Below are positions 1 to 9,254 of a stretch of 64,000 nucleotides of DNA, piece after piece; position 1 is the first letter of the stretch; every line of letters starts with the position of its first letter. A model generated the notes under the pieces. That model had not been told where the DNA came from, did no database searches, and worked only from the letters and a program-made list of their open reading frames with translations. Made by a program: the position numbers and the translations under genes. The stretch spans positions 26,237,785-26,301,784 of the forward strand of contig OZ038452.1 in assembly GCA_964036195.1 (NCBI GenBank), read 5' to 3'. This DNA comes from Sphaerolaimus hirsutus. Taxonomy: Eukaryota > Nematoda > Chromadorea > Monhysterida > Sphaerolaimidae.

Positions 1-175
1 CAAGACAACGCAGTCACTGCACGCACTAGTTTACCAATGAAATTGGAAAAACTCGGTCAACTCATAATCGTGATCGGCCTTGAACGCATTTGAGTTAACT
101 GGAATGAGTTATTTTTTACTGTACGTTAACGGCAGTTTGAAAAAACTTGGTCAACTGATACATCGACATTGCCAA

Positions 176-339
176 CACACACTCTAGTTTACCAACATGA
201 AATGCTCGACCATTTTGGTAAACTGTTTTGACAAAACACTACGAAACACCGTACAACTCTGTACAGTGTTTCGTAATGCTTTGTCAAAGCACTTTACCAA
301 AATGGTCGAGCATTTCATGTTGGTAAACTAGTGTGTGTG
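176..339. repeat. Near-perfect palindromic MITE (CACACACTAGTTTACC arms)
   Basis: The two halves are inverted copies of each other almost to the centre; only about 6 bp around 255-260 are unpaired. Arms begin CACACACTCTAGTTTACC on the left and end GGTAAACTAGTGTGTGTG on the right. The outer ends (CATTG...; ...GGGCCCAATG) resemble the GGGCCCACACAC ends of the PIF/Harbinger-like MITE at 40736. Flanking sequence at 79-145 is repeated imperfectly at 347-412, so the palindrome lies between two copies of an older repeat. No coding capacity. Confidence 0.75.
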
Positions 340-775
340 GGCCCAATGAACGCATTTGAGTTTACTGGAATGAGTTCTTTTTACTGTACGTTAACTGTAG
401 TTTGCAAAAAAACACTTAATTCTCGTAAACTCAAATGCAATTCAAAGTTAATATATGAGTTTACCAAATTTTTTGTTTACTGGCAGTAAACTAGTGTGTC
501 CAGCGCTAAAATACTCTCCTGAGTCAAAATTACCCGCGTGCGAACGCCCACGCGCGCACAGCCAGAACCTAACTTGTACTTACCCGACAGTTGTTTTCGG
601 GCAACCCGATTAGGTAGTTGTGCCCGACATTTTACGCGTTACGAATAGCCCGATTCAGTATGGTTTTGATTGCTTGTCGTAAAGTTTGAGATAGCGATGA
701 TCTGGTCGCCAAATCCCGCTACAGCTGCTATAAAACTGAGATTTCGAGAACTTCAGACGAATCGTGAGCTTTTTT

Positions 776-1150
776 TCCAGTCCCGACCCACTCCAATCCC
801 AATTCCGACATCTCAATCCCGACCGTATCCCGACTTGACAACATTGCAACCCCGATTCCGGAAGCCCAGTCCTCTTAATCGAACCATACCTAATTCCTAT
901 TATACCTACCTCGCTGATCTGCAACATATTTATGTTCGCATCAGTAATTACGGTAGAATTGTTGCCGGAAAAGTGCAATCAGTAAATACCGTTTCTCCTC
1001 GAAATACACCCCCTCGAAATAACACCCCCTTGCAGTACCCCCTCGAAATATCCCCTCCCCAAATTGAGTGTAAATGACAAAAGCTGCGGTTTGTGGTCCG
1101 GGCAACGCAGAACAAACTTTTTAAATTTCGAGCGTCAGAGAACAATTTTC
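776..1150. repeat. Fragments of two MITE families (CCCGAT-rich, CCTCGAAATA-rich)
   Basis: From 776 to about 870 the sequence is a degenerate run of AATCCCGA-like words, related to the GATCCC element at 46771. From about 981 to 1150 it carries several CCTCGAAATA words followed by the core (GTAAATGACAAAAGCTGCGG) shared with the copies near 12200, 14830, 16640, 34940 and 45560. Neither piece has both ends. The open frames across it follow the repeat words and are not taken as genes. Confidence 0.5.
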
Positions 1151-1267
1151 CGTCAGATCCAGAACTTTGGTAGCGGTTATTTTAAACAGCACTTAGGTAA
1201 ATAAATACGCACAAAATCTGTGTCATTATCGCCTCGCCACAACTAAGCGTACGCGGTATTTACCATT

Positions 1268-1424
1268 AACTTAGTGATTAGTGATTGAAAAATTGACTGG
1301 AAAATGGCGCCATGCGATATTCAAGAAAAGGCTTTCAAAGGAATGGCGCATGCGCCACAGAAAAAATGTGCCCTGAAGTGTCTCTGGCGCCCCGAATTGG
1401 CGCTATTCCATCACTGCTGATAAA
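1268..1424. repeat. GGCGCC-rich foldback MITE
   Basis: Ends resemble TAGTGATTGAAAA on the left and TTCCATCACTG on the right, with GGCGCCATGC and GCGCCA words facing each other inside. It belongs with the TAGTGATG...CATCACTA elements at 33100, 42580, 53121 and 54877. I could not define an exact target duplication here. Confidence 0.5.
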
Positions 1425-1847
1425 TACTATTTAGTTAAGCAAAAATACAAAACAAGAACAAAGTATAAGTCAAAGTAAAACATAAATAATACAAGATGTA
1501 TTAATGCAAGAATAAACACAAAACGGTCATAACCAAGCCTAAAATCTCCAGCCCAAATAAAACCAATGATAGCAAGACATAAATCAGTAACATGAACAAA
1601 TTTTTTGAGCTTTTCAACAGCGCTTCAGGGTAAAAATCGTAAAAATACAATTGATTCAATGAATTTTATATTTTTATTTTTATTTTGAATATTGAAGCTG
1701 AAGTTAAAGTACAACGAAACGCAGTAATAAAAATACCTACCTACCTATCTAGGTACATACAACCATAATATCACATTTTATGTGCATTGTAAGATTCATT
1801 ATGAATTTTGCCCACAACACAATTTTATAAAAATATATACTGCAGAG
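1425..1847. other. AT-rich stretch with nothing recognised
   Basis: Low-complexity AT-rich sequence with short ACCTACCTACCT runs near 1735-1755. I see no exon, RNA gene or repeat boundary. The last 8 bases are the left target duplication of the next element. Confidence 0.4.
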
Positions 1848-2409
1848 CATAGTTGTCCAAAGTACTTAACTTTTTTCAAAGTATACGTAAACGTAAAGTA
1901 TTTATTTTTAGACACCCCCTGAGTACAGAAAACGTAAAGAAATTTTTTTATACTTTTACTCATGAGTAAACATGAGTAAACGTACTTTTCACCTCAGAAA
2001 ACGTAAACGTGAGTACTTTTGAGAAATGTCGCCACAATTTTCACTCAAAATTACTCATTTTCAAATTTTCGTAACTTTTTGCCTATTTTATGCAATTTTT
2101 TACTATAAATATATTTGGTTCTGTACCCATTTTGATCTGTACCCATTTTGATTTGACCAGATCTGTACCCTGACTAGTTTCCCATATTTTTTGCATATTT
2201 TCGCCCTTTTCCCTTCTATGACTTCAAAAATCGATATAAAAGACGATCTGAAATACGTTTTCTGTACTCGGGTACTTTCAAAAAGTATACGTATAAGCGA
2301 GTACCGGAACTTTTTTCGGAGGAAACGTAATTTATTACGTACTTGTATTTACTATGTACTCGACTATACGTATTTATCGAGTAAAAGTAATTACCTTTTA
2401 ACAACTATG
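1848..2409. mobile_element. hAT-like MITE, AAAGTATACGTAA word family, perfect 8-bp TSD
   Basis: The element starts CATAGTTGTCCAAAGTAC and ends CTTTTAACAACTATG, and is flanked by an exact 8-bp duplication CTGCAGAG (1840-1847 and 2410-2417). The 8-bp duplication and the CA-G-rich ends fit the hAT superfamily. Inside, words such as AAAGTATACGTAAACG and CGAGTAAAAGTAATTAC repeat in opposite orientation in the two halves. No transposase frame. Related copies are at 7978, 36370, about 46400, 51102 and 56412. Confidence 0.85.
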
Positions 2410-2636
2410 CTGCAGAGTGTGCTTGCAGAGATTGTTATACTCCAGTTACTTTACACCCTACACGCATGGTTCCCGCTGGAAGCGTGCCAACGATTGTTTT
2501 ACGCATGAAATTTTCATAAAAAGTTTAAAAAAATTATCGTTGTCATAACGCTAAACGTTAACTTAGTCACATCTATCAATTTTATCATCTTATATACAAA
2601 AATCGCATACTTTATCATCATTGGCATGCTTCCAAC

Positions 2637-3179
2637 TGTTATGACCGCGAATTTGCGGTCATAAATATTTTAATTTAAGTTTGTTGATTTTTTAAGATGC
2701 CAAGGCCAACGGGGTTCAAACCGGCGCTTTATTCAGCGAAAACGGTTCACAGAACATAAGTTGGGGGTGAAATAATGTAGGTAGATATTGAGGAAAAATA
2801 ACGAGTCAAAATACGAAATCATTGACTGCCAGCCGATTCAAAATATCGGCTGGACACAGTAAAATATCGGGGGGCACTTACTCAACCCATATAGAAAAAC
2901 GGCAGCGACAGAATGTCTACTAGGCGCAAGAGTACATAGTGAATACGCGCCATACATAACAATGAAAAACGGAACACCTAAAACGGCACGCGTGAACGGT
3001 TCCGCCGAATATGAGTACATAATGCATACGCAGAATACATAGGCACATGAAAATGCAACAGCGCTGCGCGGGGGGGAATACCTAGGCAATGGCGCAACAC
3101 AAAACTTGTTGTAGTTTGAAAATTCAAATCTACCATAAGAAAATGAATGTAAATGTGCCTACAATACGATGGCATAACA
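2637..3179 (-). repeat. 3' LTR
   Basis: 543-bp second copy of the LTR, preceded in element sense by the purine run GGGAGGGG. Open frames inside it are the same in both LTRs and are not coding evidence. Confidence 0.92.
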
Positions 3180-3180
3180 G

Positions 3181-3188
3181 CCCCTCCC
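3181..3188 (-). other. Polypurine tract before the 3' LTR
   Basis: Element-sense GGGAGGGG lies one base before the 3' LTR, the expected place for the plus-strand primer in reverse transcription. It is short but fits. Confidence 0.6.
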
Positions 3189-3465
3189 ATGACAACAGTT
3201 ACACTACCTACAAAAGAAACACTAGTGGAACTGGAAGTCAGATAAAAGCTTACATAAAAGCTACAAAAATTTCAACCACAAAATCCAGTGGAATTTTGAA
3301 GTTACCCAACTGTAACAGTAAGCATTCAAATTAAAAGCATAATCCAGAATCACAAATGGATCAGATTGCAGTGTAATTATAAAAAAACAATTTGAAGTGT
3401 ACATTTCACAATGGACAGTGTTTCGAAATTGACAAAGCTACGCCCTAAAATCATGCTAGCTCTGC

Positions 3466-6063
3466 TTAGCCTGGATTCCACTGGGTGCTGGAGCTAAGCC
3501 TCGCCTTGTGCTTGCGGCGCATGCAGGGCTCTCCCCGAGGGTTGGTCACCAGTTGACCATCGGATTTTCCAGGGTTCACCAACATGAACTTGGCATGTGG
3601 TGAAACGCGTTTGGCAGAATTGTAAAAACATTTCGTGGCAGACTTTTTGCGTGGGGGCCTGCCGTATACCTTGCTGCCCTTGGCGCTTGGCAGTGTAGCG
3701 GGCTTCGACGAGTGCGATTTCCGAATGCCAGTAAATGGTGCCAATTCACAATGTGATAGTTTAGTGACTACTGATTGTGTTAGCATTTCCCCCTTAGTTG
3801 GAGACCGGCAGGCGCGAATTGATTCACCCATGGCCCTGGGCGTGAAATTGGCTTCGAGTCGCTGGAGCTCAGAAATAGCTGTGCGATTCATTTTTAGAGT
3901 GCCATAGAGTGCCTCGTGGCCAAATAAAAGCGGGCTCAATGTGCGCGGGAAGTGCGGTTTTCGTTTAACCACAGCCCAGATGTCTGCCGATTGCTGTTGT
4001 CCACCGGGTGTGGTATGCAGCAAATGCATTCTGTAGAGCGCCAGGTGATGCCCTGGAATCGGCTTGCCGGCAGTCCCCAAAGCTGAATCAGGGTATGACC
4101 GGTACTTTGCCTTCTCCATGCTGGCATTGCACTGTGCGCGTTTCCAAACATCCTCGAGCAGGTGCTCCTCGATGATGATCCCCTCCTCACAGCCACTATC
4201 GAGTGTGCCTGTGAGTGTGCAGCCCATGAAGTCCACCTTGGCCAGTGGGCGATCACAGTGGGCGTGTTGCACACTTGATGGGTTCATGGTGCAACCCATC
4301 TGCTTGTGAGCTGCGTAGCCGCTAGGGAACCACGTTTCAAAATCATCGGGCTCGGAATCGGATGGCGGATTAGAAACATTTTTAGTCAATTTAGTAGACG
4401 GATTGCCACTAGGTTCGGTGTCAGATTCAGGGGCACTATAGATGTGCTCATCCACTTTCAGATTGAGTTTGCCACACTCAATGCGCATATTTTTCTGAGC
4501 ATCGTGCTCAGTCTTGCCAGCCTTACGCAGGAAGTCTCGGGCTCGTTCCGCCTGATCCAGTCGATAGGCAGGAGAATCAGGATTCAAATAGCATTTTGCC
4601 GGCTCATGCGGCATGGGTACACAATGCATGAAATAGGTGCACCATGGACCCTGATGCGTCATTGGGTCAAATTTTGACTGCCTATCCCAGCCATCATTTC
4701 GACTGCCAGATCGACCCGAGGCATTTCTGGATGCAGCCACAGCTGGTGGGTCATTGGACCATGCAGCATTTCCACCGTTCGACGGATTCGGTGCACGATT
4801 AGCATTACGCTGCTCATTTTGTTCAGCCCGATAATGCAGATTTTCCTCACGCGTGATGTCGAGGCGTCCAACAGCATCAGCCAATTCGATCTGACCATCT
4901 TGCCATTTCTCACGCCACGGATACCAGAGCGACATTGGCAGCATTCCTCCAATCTCGAGGAACAATTTATCGCCAATCATTTTCTCGCGCTGTGAGTCGT
5001 CAATCTGCTCACTAATATAGTGGAATGTGCTGCACAATCTGCTGTACAGTGTGGCCACAGAATCAGTAGGTTTAGCTGAAATTCTATACCACTCAGCGAC
5101 GGAATGCGCCTTGCGGTCCACTCGGAAAACACGAGCCAATTTGTCGAGAACATAAAGCACGGTATTGCGCTTATCCAGGCGAATAGAAATGTAGTGCGCC
5201 TGTGCGCTTCCCTTCAAACATTGCTGGAAAACATTGGTCCAGAACAAATGTTGGTATGGCGGGGGAACGTTCAGAGCCTGTAGTGCCACATTGTGAAGCC
5301 AAAATTTAAAGGGCCCCGATGGCGCGCTCGAATCCCCGTTGAATGGTGTCTGCTTGCTAGCGACGGTGGCTACATGGCCGCCACTCATGCGATCACTGGA
5401 GGAAATTTGTGCCAGCGCATCCACGAGCGACGGAAAGCCATCGGCTGGGACCATGACATATTGGTCAATGTAGGCGGCAATTTGACCGATCAAACCGCCA
5501 GGCGATGATGACACAGCCTGCAACCTTGCTTCAGTTGAATCAAGTGGCTGGTTATTAGATGTAGTAGTGGGGGTCCTCAATGGACAATGATTGTTTGCGC
5601 CAGGTGCCGGTATCGAGTGCGAACCCGCGGGCGCATTTTGGACCGGTGCCGTATGTGCCGGCACCGCTTGTGAAGCCAATTGTTGGGCGATTGCAGCCGG
5701 GAGTTGTTGGATAGCTGACAAAAGATCGACCATTGTCGGTGCTGCAGTTGGCTGGGCAGCGGCGACACCTTGAGGCAGCGTGGGGTCGTCCCCAATGCCT
5801 CTGGGTGGTACTTGATCATCCAGGTCAAGCACCAATTCTAATACGGTGTTTGCATCTGTGAAATATAGATCCATGCACCGCCACACATGCCGAATCAATG
5901 GCCCAGTTCCGAGGCGGGGTGGATCACTAATCGTAGGCCACTCATCGTCATCAACTCGAAACTGCAAAAGCACACTTAGCAAGCGCAGCAATTTCTGCCG
6001 CTCAGTGCGCTCGACCCACGACTCGACGATCGGTTCCAGTTCCACTCGCGTATATTGCGACAT
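3466..6063 (-). CDS. Gag-protease polyprotein of the LTR element
   Basis: 865-residue ORF filling most of the element. Residues ~80-220 are Gln/Pro/Ala-rich and look disordered. Residues ~255-370 contain a retrotransposon Gag capsid-like helical region (FKFWLHNVAL...; later VAEWYRISAKPTDSVATLYSRL). Around 470-500 lies a Cys/His cluster spaced C-x5-C-x4-H-x4-C, a loose version of the CCHC zinc knuckle. Around 610-640 the segment VDFMGCTLTGTLDSGCEEG matches the retropepsin pattern, with DSG as the aspartyl protease active-site triad. The rest is basic with no recognised domain and there are no RT motifs. The start is the first ATG after the leader. An uninterrupted frame with identical LTRs suggests a functional protein. 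Confidence 0.85.
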   Translation of the reverse strand: MSQYTRVELEPIVESWVERTERQKLLRLLSVLLQFRVDDDEWPTISDPPRLGTGPLIRHVWRCMDLYFTDANTVLELVLDLDDQVPPRGIGDDPTLPQGVAAAQPTAAPTMVDLLSAIQQLPAAIAQQLASQAVPAHTAPVQNAPAGSHSIPAPGANNHCPLRTPTTTSNNQPLDSTEARLQAVSSSPGGLIGQIAAYIDQYVMVPADGFPSLVDALAQISSSDRMSGGHVATVASKQTPFNGDSSAPSGPFKFWLHNVALQALNVPPPYQHLFWTNVFQQCLKGSAQAHYISIRLDKRNTVLYVLDKLARVFRVDRKAHSVAEWYRISAKPTDSVATLYSRLCSTFHYISEQIDDSQREKMIGDKLFLEIGGMLPMSLWYPWREKWQDGQIELADAVGRLDITREENLHYRAEQNEQRNANRAPNPSNGGNAAWSNDPPAVAASRNASGRSGSRNDGWDRQSKFDPMTHQGPWCTYFMHCVPMPHEPAKCYLNPDSPAYRLDQAERARDFLRKAGKTEHDAQKNMRIECGKLNLKVDEHIYSAPESDTEPSGNPSTKLTKNVSNPPSDSEPDDFETWFPSGYAAHKQMGCTMNPSSVQHAHCDRPLAKVDFMGCTLTGTLDSGCEEGIIIEEHLLEDVWKRAQCNASMEKAKYRSYPDSALGTAGKPIPGHHLALYRMHLLHTTPGGQQQSADIWAVVKRKPHFPRTLSPLLFGHEALYGTLKMNRTAISELQRLEANFTPRAMGESIRACRSPTKGEMLTQSVVTKLSHCELAPFTGIRKSHSSKPATLPSAKGSKVYGRPPRKKSATKCFYNSAKRVSPHAKFMLVNPGKSDGQLVTNPRGEPCMRRKHKARLSSSTQWNPG

Positions 6064-6370
6064 GTTAGAAAATGTGGGGTCACTAAATCTGCACTAGCAC
6101 AATTTGGTGCAAATATGGTGCAGGAGTGGCCACACACAACTGGAGCAGTCGAGCATTTGAGTGGCAAAGTACACTCAAAATTGATGCAACAATTGGCGCG
6201 TCCAGTGGCGCACTGCGGCCAGCAAGTGGGCGTGCAATTCCGTCACGCTGACGCAGCAAAAACGTTTGGCGCCAATAACCAACAAATTGGAACAGGGCCA
6301 AGCGCCTACGAAATTTGAAACTGGCCCCCAGTGGCCAGTTAATGAGATGGCACTCAGCGCAGTGGCAAAA

Positions 6371-6801
6371 TGTCACTGGCCCCAGTGGCTCAGCGACAGG
6401 GAAAACCGAAAATTTCCGATCAACCCCAGTGGCTGATCGGGGTCGGAAAATGTGCGGCAAAAACGTGCCGCGAAAACCGGGCAGAAATCGATCAGGGGGC
6501 CCGTCGAGTTGCGTGTCGCTGGCCCCAGTGGCTCAGCGACAAAACGAAATTTTCCGGCCAGCCCCAGCGGCTGATCGGAATAATGGTGCAGCACCTCGCT
6601 GGTCATTCGCTGGCCCCAGTGGCACAGCGAAAACCGTTGGGTTCGATCAGCCCCAGTGGCTGATCGAGTTGATAAAGCGGCGCGAAGCTGCGCCGCAATG
6701 TCGCTAGCCCCAGTGGCAAAGCGACACGGAAAAACGATTTCGATCAGCCCCAGTGGCTGATCGAAGGAAGTGGTCGGCCGGCCGCGCAGCCCCAGTGGCT
6801 G
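6371..6801 (-). other. Array of nine hairpins in the retrotransposon leader
   Basis: Nine inverted repeats share the loop core CCCCAGTGG on the plus strand (CCACTGGGG in the RNA). Two stem types alternate. Type A (TCGCTG...CAGCGA-like): 6371-6398, 6515-6540, 6606-6631, 6699-6726. Type B (GATCAG...CTGATC-like): 6416-6440, 6552-6580, 6643-6667, 6739-6765, 6787-6801. Outer pairs differ between copies but stay complementary (CCGATCA/TGATCGG, TTCGATCAGCC/GGCTGATCGAA, GTCGCTG/CAGCGAC, TTCGCTG/CAGCGAA). That looks like covariation and points to selected RNA or DNA structure, for example a packaging or dimerisation signal; the function is inference. Confidence 0.85.
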
Positions 6802-6920
6802 ATAAGCGGTCGGCGGCAGGCGGCGACGAATGCCGCGGTGTTGCCGAAATTTGGCAGCACAAAACGCGGCGAAATTTGCCGCTAGGCCGGGCGGAACAGG
6901 AGGCCCGGGGTCGATTATTT

Positions 6921-6942
6921 GGGAGCGAAATTAATCGCTCCC
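6921..6942 (-). other. Perfect hairpin next to the primer site
   Basis: GGGAGCGA at 6921-6928 pairs with TCGCTCCC at 6935-6942 around a 6-base AT loop. It overlaps the last bases of the primer site, so pairing could control primer access. Confidence 0.6.
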
Positions 6943-6955
6943 AGTACAGTCACCA
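6938..6955 (-). other. Primer binding site
   Basis: Directly after the 5' LTR, with no spacer, element-sense sequence reads TGGTGACTGTACTGGGAG. The leading TGG complements the CCA tail of a tRNA. I did not assign the tRNA. The site overlaps the edge of an 8-bp stem hairpin at 6921-6942. Confidence 0.6.
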
Positions 6956-7498
6956 TGTTATGACCGCGAATTTGCGGTCATAAATATTTTAATTTAAGTT
7001 TGTTGATTTTTTAAGATGCCAAGGCCAACGGGGTTCAAACCGGCGCTTTATTCAGCGAAAACGGTTCACAGAACATAAGTTGGGGGTGAAATAATGTAGG
7101 TAGATATTGAGGAAAAATAACGAGTCAAAATACGAAATCATTGACTGCCAGCCGATTCAAAATATCGGCTGGACACAGTAAAATATCGGGGGGCACTTAC
7201 TCAACCCATATAGAAAAACGGCAGCGACAGAATGTCTACTAGGCGCAAGAGTACATAGTGAATACGCGCCATACATAACAATGAAAAACGGAACACCTAA
7301 AACGGCACGCGTGAACGGTTCCGCCGAATATGAGTACATAATGCATACGCAGAATACATAGGCACATGAAAATGCAACAGCGCTGCGCGGGGGGGAATAC
7401 CTAGGCAATGGCGCAACACAAAACTTGTTGTAGTTTGAAAATTCAAATCTACCATAAGAAAATGAATGTAAATGTGCCTACAATACGATGGCATAACA
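6956..7498 (-). repeat. 5' LTR
   Basis: 543 bp, identical by eye to 2637-3179. In element sense it starts TGTTATGCC and ends ATAACA, with 7-bp terminal inverted repeats TGTTATG/CATAACA. Its 3' end is a 10-bp stem palindrome (TTATGACCGC, 5-base loop, GCGGTCATAA), two bases from the primer site. Confidence 0.92.
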
Positions 7499-7579
7499 CA
7501 ACGTGAGACATAAATAAGTGCGAGGGCAGAGTATCATGTCCGCCGAGTATACCATATTTCTAAGCATAATGTGATATAT

Positions 7580-7786
7580 TATGCTGTACCGTGAATTTAT
7601 TGTGAGGAAAGTCAATGTTTTGTGAGGAAACATATCCGCAGCGTTTTGTTTACGTTTCGGTTGGATAGGATACTTAACCTAGGTAATTTCAGTGCATGGC
7701 GCAAAAACGAGCCGTTCTATTGGAATTTGGAGGTGTCGTCCTATCGGAGGTATGTCATTCTATTAGAAGGAATACGGTATAGGTAT
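7580..7786. repeat. TTAGAAGGAATACGGTA-end MITE (damaged)
   Basis: The right end (TATTAGAAGGAATACGGTA) matches the ends of the copies at 30920, 33860 and 49567, whose termini are TACCGTATTTCTTCTA and its complement. The left end begins near GTACCGTG and is degraded. Confidence 0.5.
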
Positions 7787-7977
7787 ATCTTGCTGGAATT
7801 GATATTTCCTGGCCCACAATAAAATTTTACCACAGCTGAGACAAAATCGTTGTAAATATTTTTTGCAACCAAAATTTGCAAAAAAAATCATGGCAATTCA
7901 TCACATTCAATGCTGCCACAAACTTGCACCATGCATCGCACACATAAGATAAACTGTTTCCAATCTCAAGAGCCCAT

Positions 7978-8804
7978 CAGAGTTGTTAAAAGTACTGAAC
8001 TTTTTTTCAAAGTATGCGTAAAAACCAAAAGTATTTCTTTTTAGTCACTCCCTGAGTACGAAAAACGTAAAGTATTTTTATCAACTCACGAATTCACATG
8101 AGTAAACGTACTTTTTGCCAGGAAAACGTAAAAGCGAGTATTTATCATTGATAAGTTTTGTTCAAATTTCCACTCAAAATCGCTTTTTGCACGTTTTCTC
8201 ATTCAATTTCACTAGTTCATGTGCTTTTTTACCTATTTTCGGCTATTTTTGGCTATAGGTATTATATGAATTTATATAGGTACCCAATTTTTTTCATATT
8301 TTCTCATGTAAAAAGCATATAGGTATACTCGGCGGACTGCAAAGTATGCGCCCAAAATTATTTATGTCTTGGTCGATAACGCGAGAGCTGGATACTTATG
8401 TATGCACCTTCACAAAAAATAAAAACATTTTAAAAAAAGAATAAAGCGGAGTCGCGTACATGGGGAATGTTTTTTTACATCATGGTTTTTTTTGCAGGAA
8501 TTATGTTTATTTTTTTAGTGATGATGTCATGATGGAGTGTTTCCTTCAGAAAAATGTATAGCATGCTATATATAATGCAATGTGGTAAACCGTAGTATAA
8601 CCGCATGATGCGGTCCGCCGAGTATTCATAAAAGCCTGAAATTCTGAAACGTTTTCTGTACTCAAGTACTGTCACAAAGTATATGCACAAGTGAGTACAG
8701 GTACTTTTTTTCAGGGAACACGTATTCATGTAACGACAATGTATTCACTCAGTACTCGAGTATATGTATTTTTCGAGTAAACGTAAATACGTTTAACAAC
8801 TACC
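7978..8804. repeat. hAT-like AAAGTATGCGTAA MITE with a nested element
   Basis: Starts CAGAGTTGTTAAAAGTAC and ends ACGTTTAACAACTAC, like the intact copies at 1848 and 56412. It is split by the CGGCGGAC MITE at 8334-8625. No matching 8-bp duplication is evident, so one end may have changed. Confidence 0.65.
8334..8625. repeat. ATACTCGGCGGAC-end MITE, nested
   Basis: Inverted ends TATACTCGGCGGAC and GTCCGCCGAGTAT. The interior (AAGTATGCGCCC..., GTCTTGGTCGATAACGCG) is shared with 44866-45124. Family members sit next to TA, but the target duplication is not certain. Confidence 0.7.
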
Positions 8805-9078
8805 TATTCAACTTAAACGCTCCAACAATCCATACTCGCAGGATGTCTTTTACATGCTTTGCTTTGCTGTCCCAGTTTTTTTGATGGATTTTGGTATAAG
8901 ACAGATGCAGTCTTGCGCATATCGTGACTGTTCCATGGATGCATGGAATCTTGCTTCTACACATATTTATATAAATAGCCTTGATGGTATTTATGCATGT
9001 GCAGGTTGCAGTTTTTGTTGGTCCTTGAACAGGGTAGACTGAATGAAATAAACAGTGATGGGTTGCTTGATCTGGGGA

Positions 9079-9254
9079 CGGTCCCAAGCCCTGTAAAGTG
9101 TAAGTAAAGTGTCAAATGTCATGTAAAATGTAAAGTAAAGTCTCAATTGTAATGACAAATGCAAAGTAAAGTTCAGTAATAAAATCTTTTTTTTTGATTG
9201 ACGTTTTACTTTACATTTGACACTTTACATTACACTTTACAGGGCTTGGGACCG
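9079..9254. repeat. TGTCATG/GTAAAGT foldback MITE
   Basis: Ends CGGTCCCAAGCCCTGTAAAGTG and its inverted complement enclose a run of TGTCAAATGTCATGTAAAATG words that reverse strand at the middle. The same words and the CCCAAGC end recur in the 1-kb elements at 10636, 13466 and 47516. Confidence 0.75.

Larger units (their letters stand above)
2637..7498 (-). mobile_element. Non-autonomous LTR retrotransposon (Gag-protease only)
   Basis: A complete 4,862-bp element on the minus strand: 5' LTR 6956-7498, primer site 6938-6955, hairpin-rich leader to 6064, one ORF 6063-3466, purine tract 3181-3188, 3' LTR 2637-3179. A 4-bp duplication CAAC (2633-2636, 7499-7502) flanks it. No reverse transcriptase, RNase H or integrase is present in the 3.8-kb interior, so it must borrow these from a relative. 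The LTRs look identical, which implies recent movement. Superfamily is uncertain; LTR form and 4-bp TSD fit Gypsy- or BEL-type elements. Confidence 0.9.
2435..7552. repeat. Older CCGCCGAGTATA-end MITE split by the LTR element
   Basis: 2435-2636 and 7499-7552 are two pieces of one MITE. The left piece starts TATACTCCAGTTACTTTACA and the right piece ends GTCCGCCGAGTATA. The copy at 39997-40246 shows the uninterrupted form: in reverse complement it reads GCTTCCAACACGAGACATAA across the insertion point. Removing the LTR element and one CAAC from this locus gives GCTTCCAACGTGAGACATAA. This paralogous empty site confirms the insertion boundaries. Confidence 0.8.

Noticed and set aside
2838..3190. 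Open frames in the LTR that also occur at 7157-7494
   Set aside because: Identical because the LTRs are identical; no start context, domain or splice evidence.
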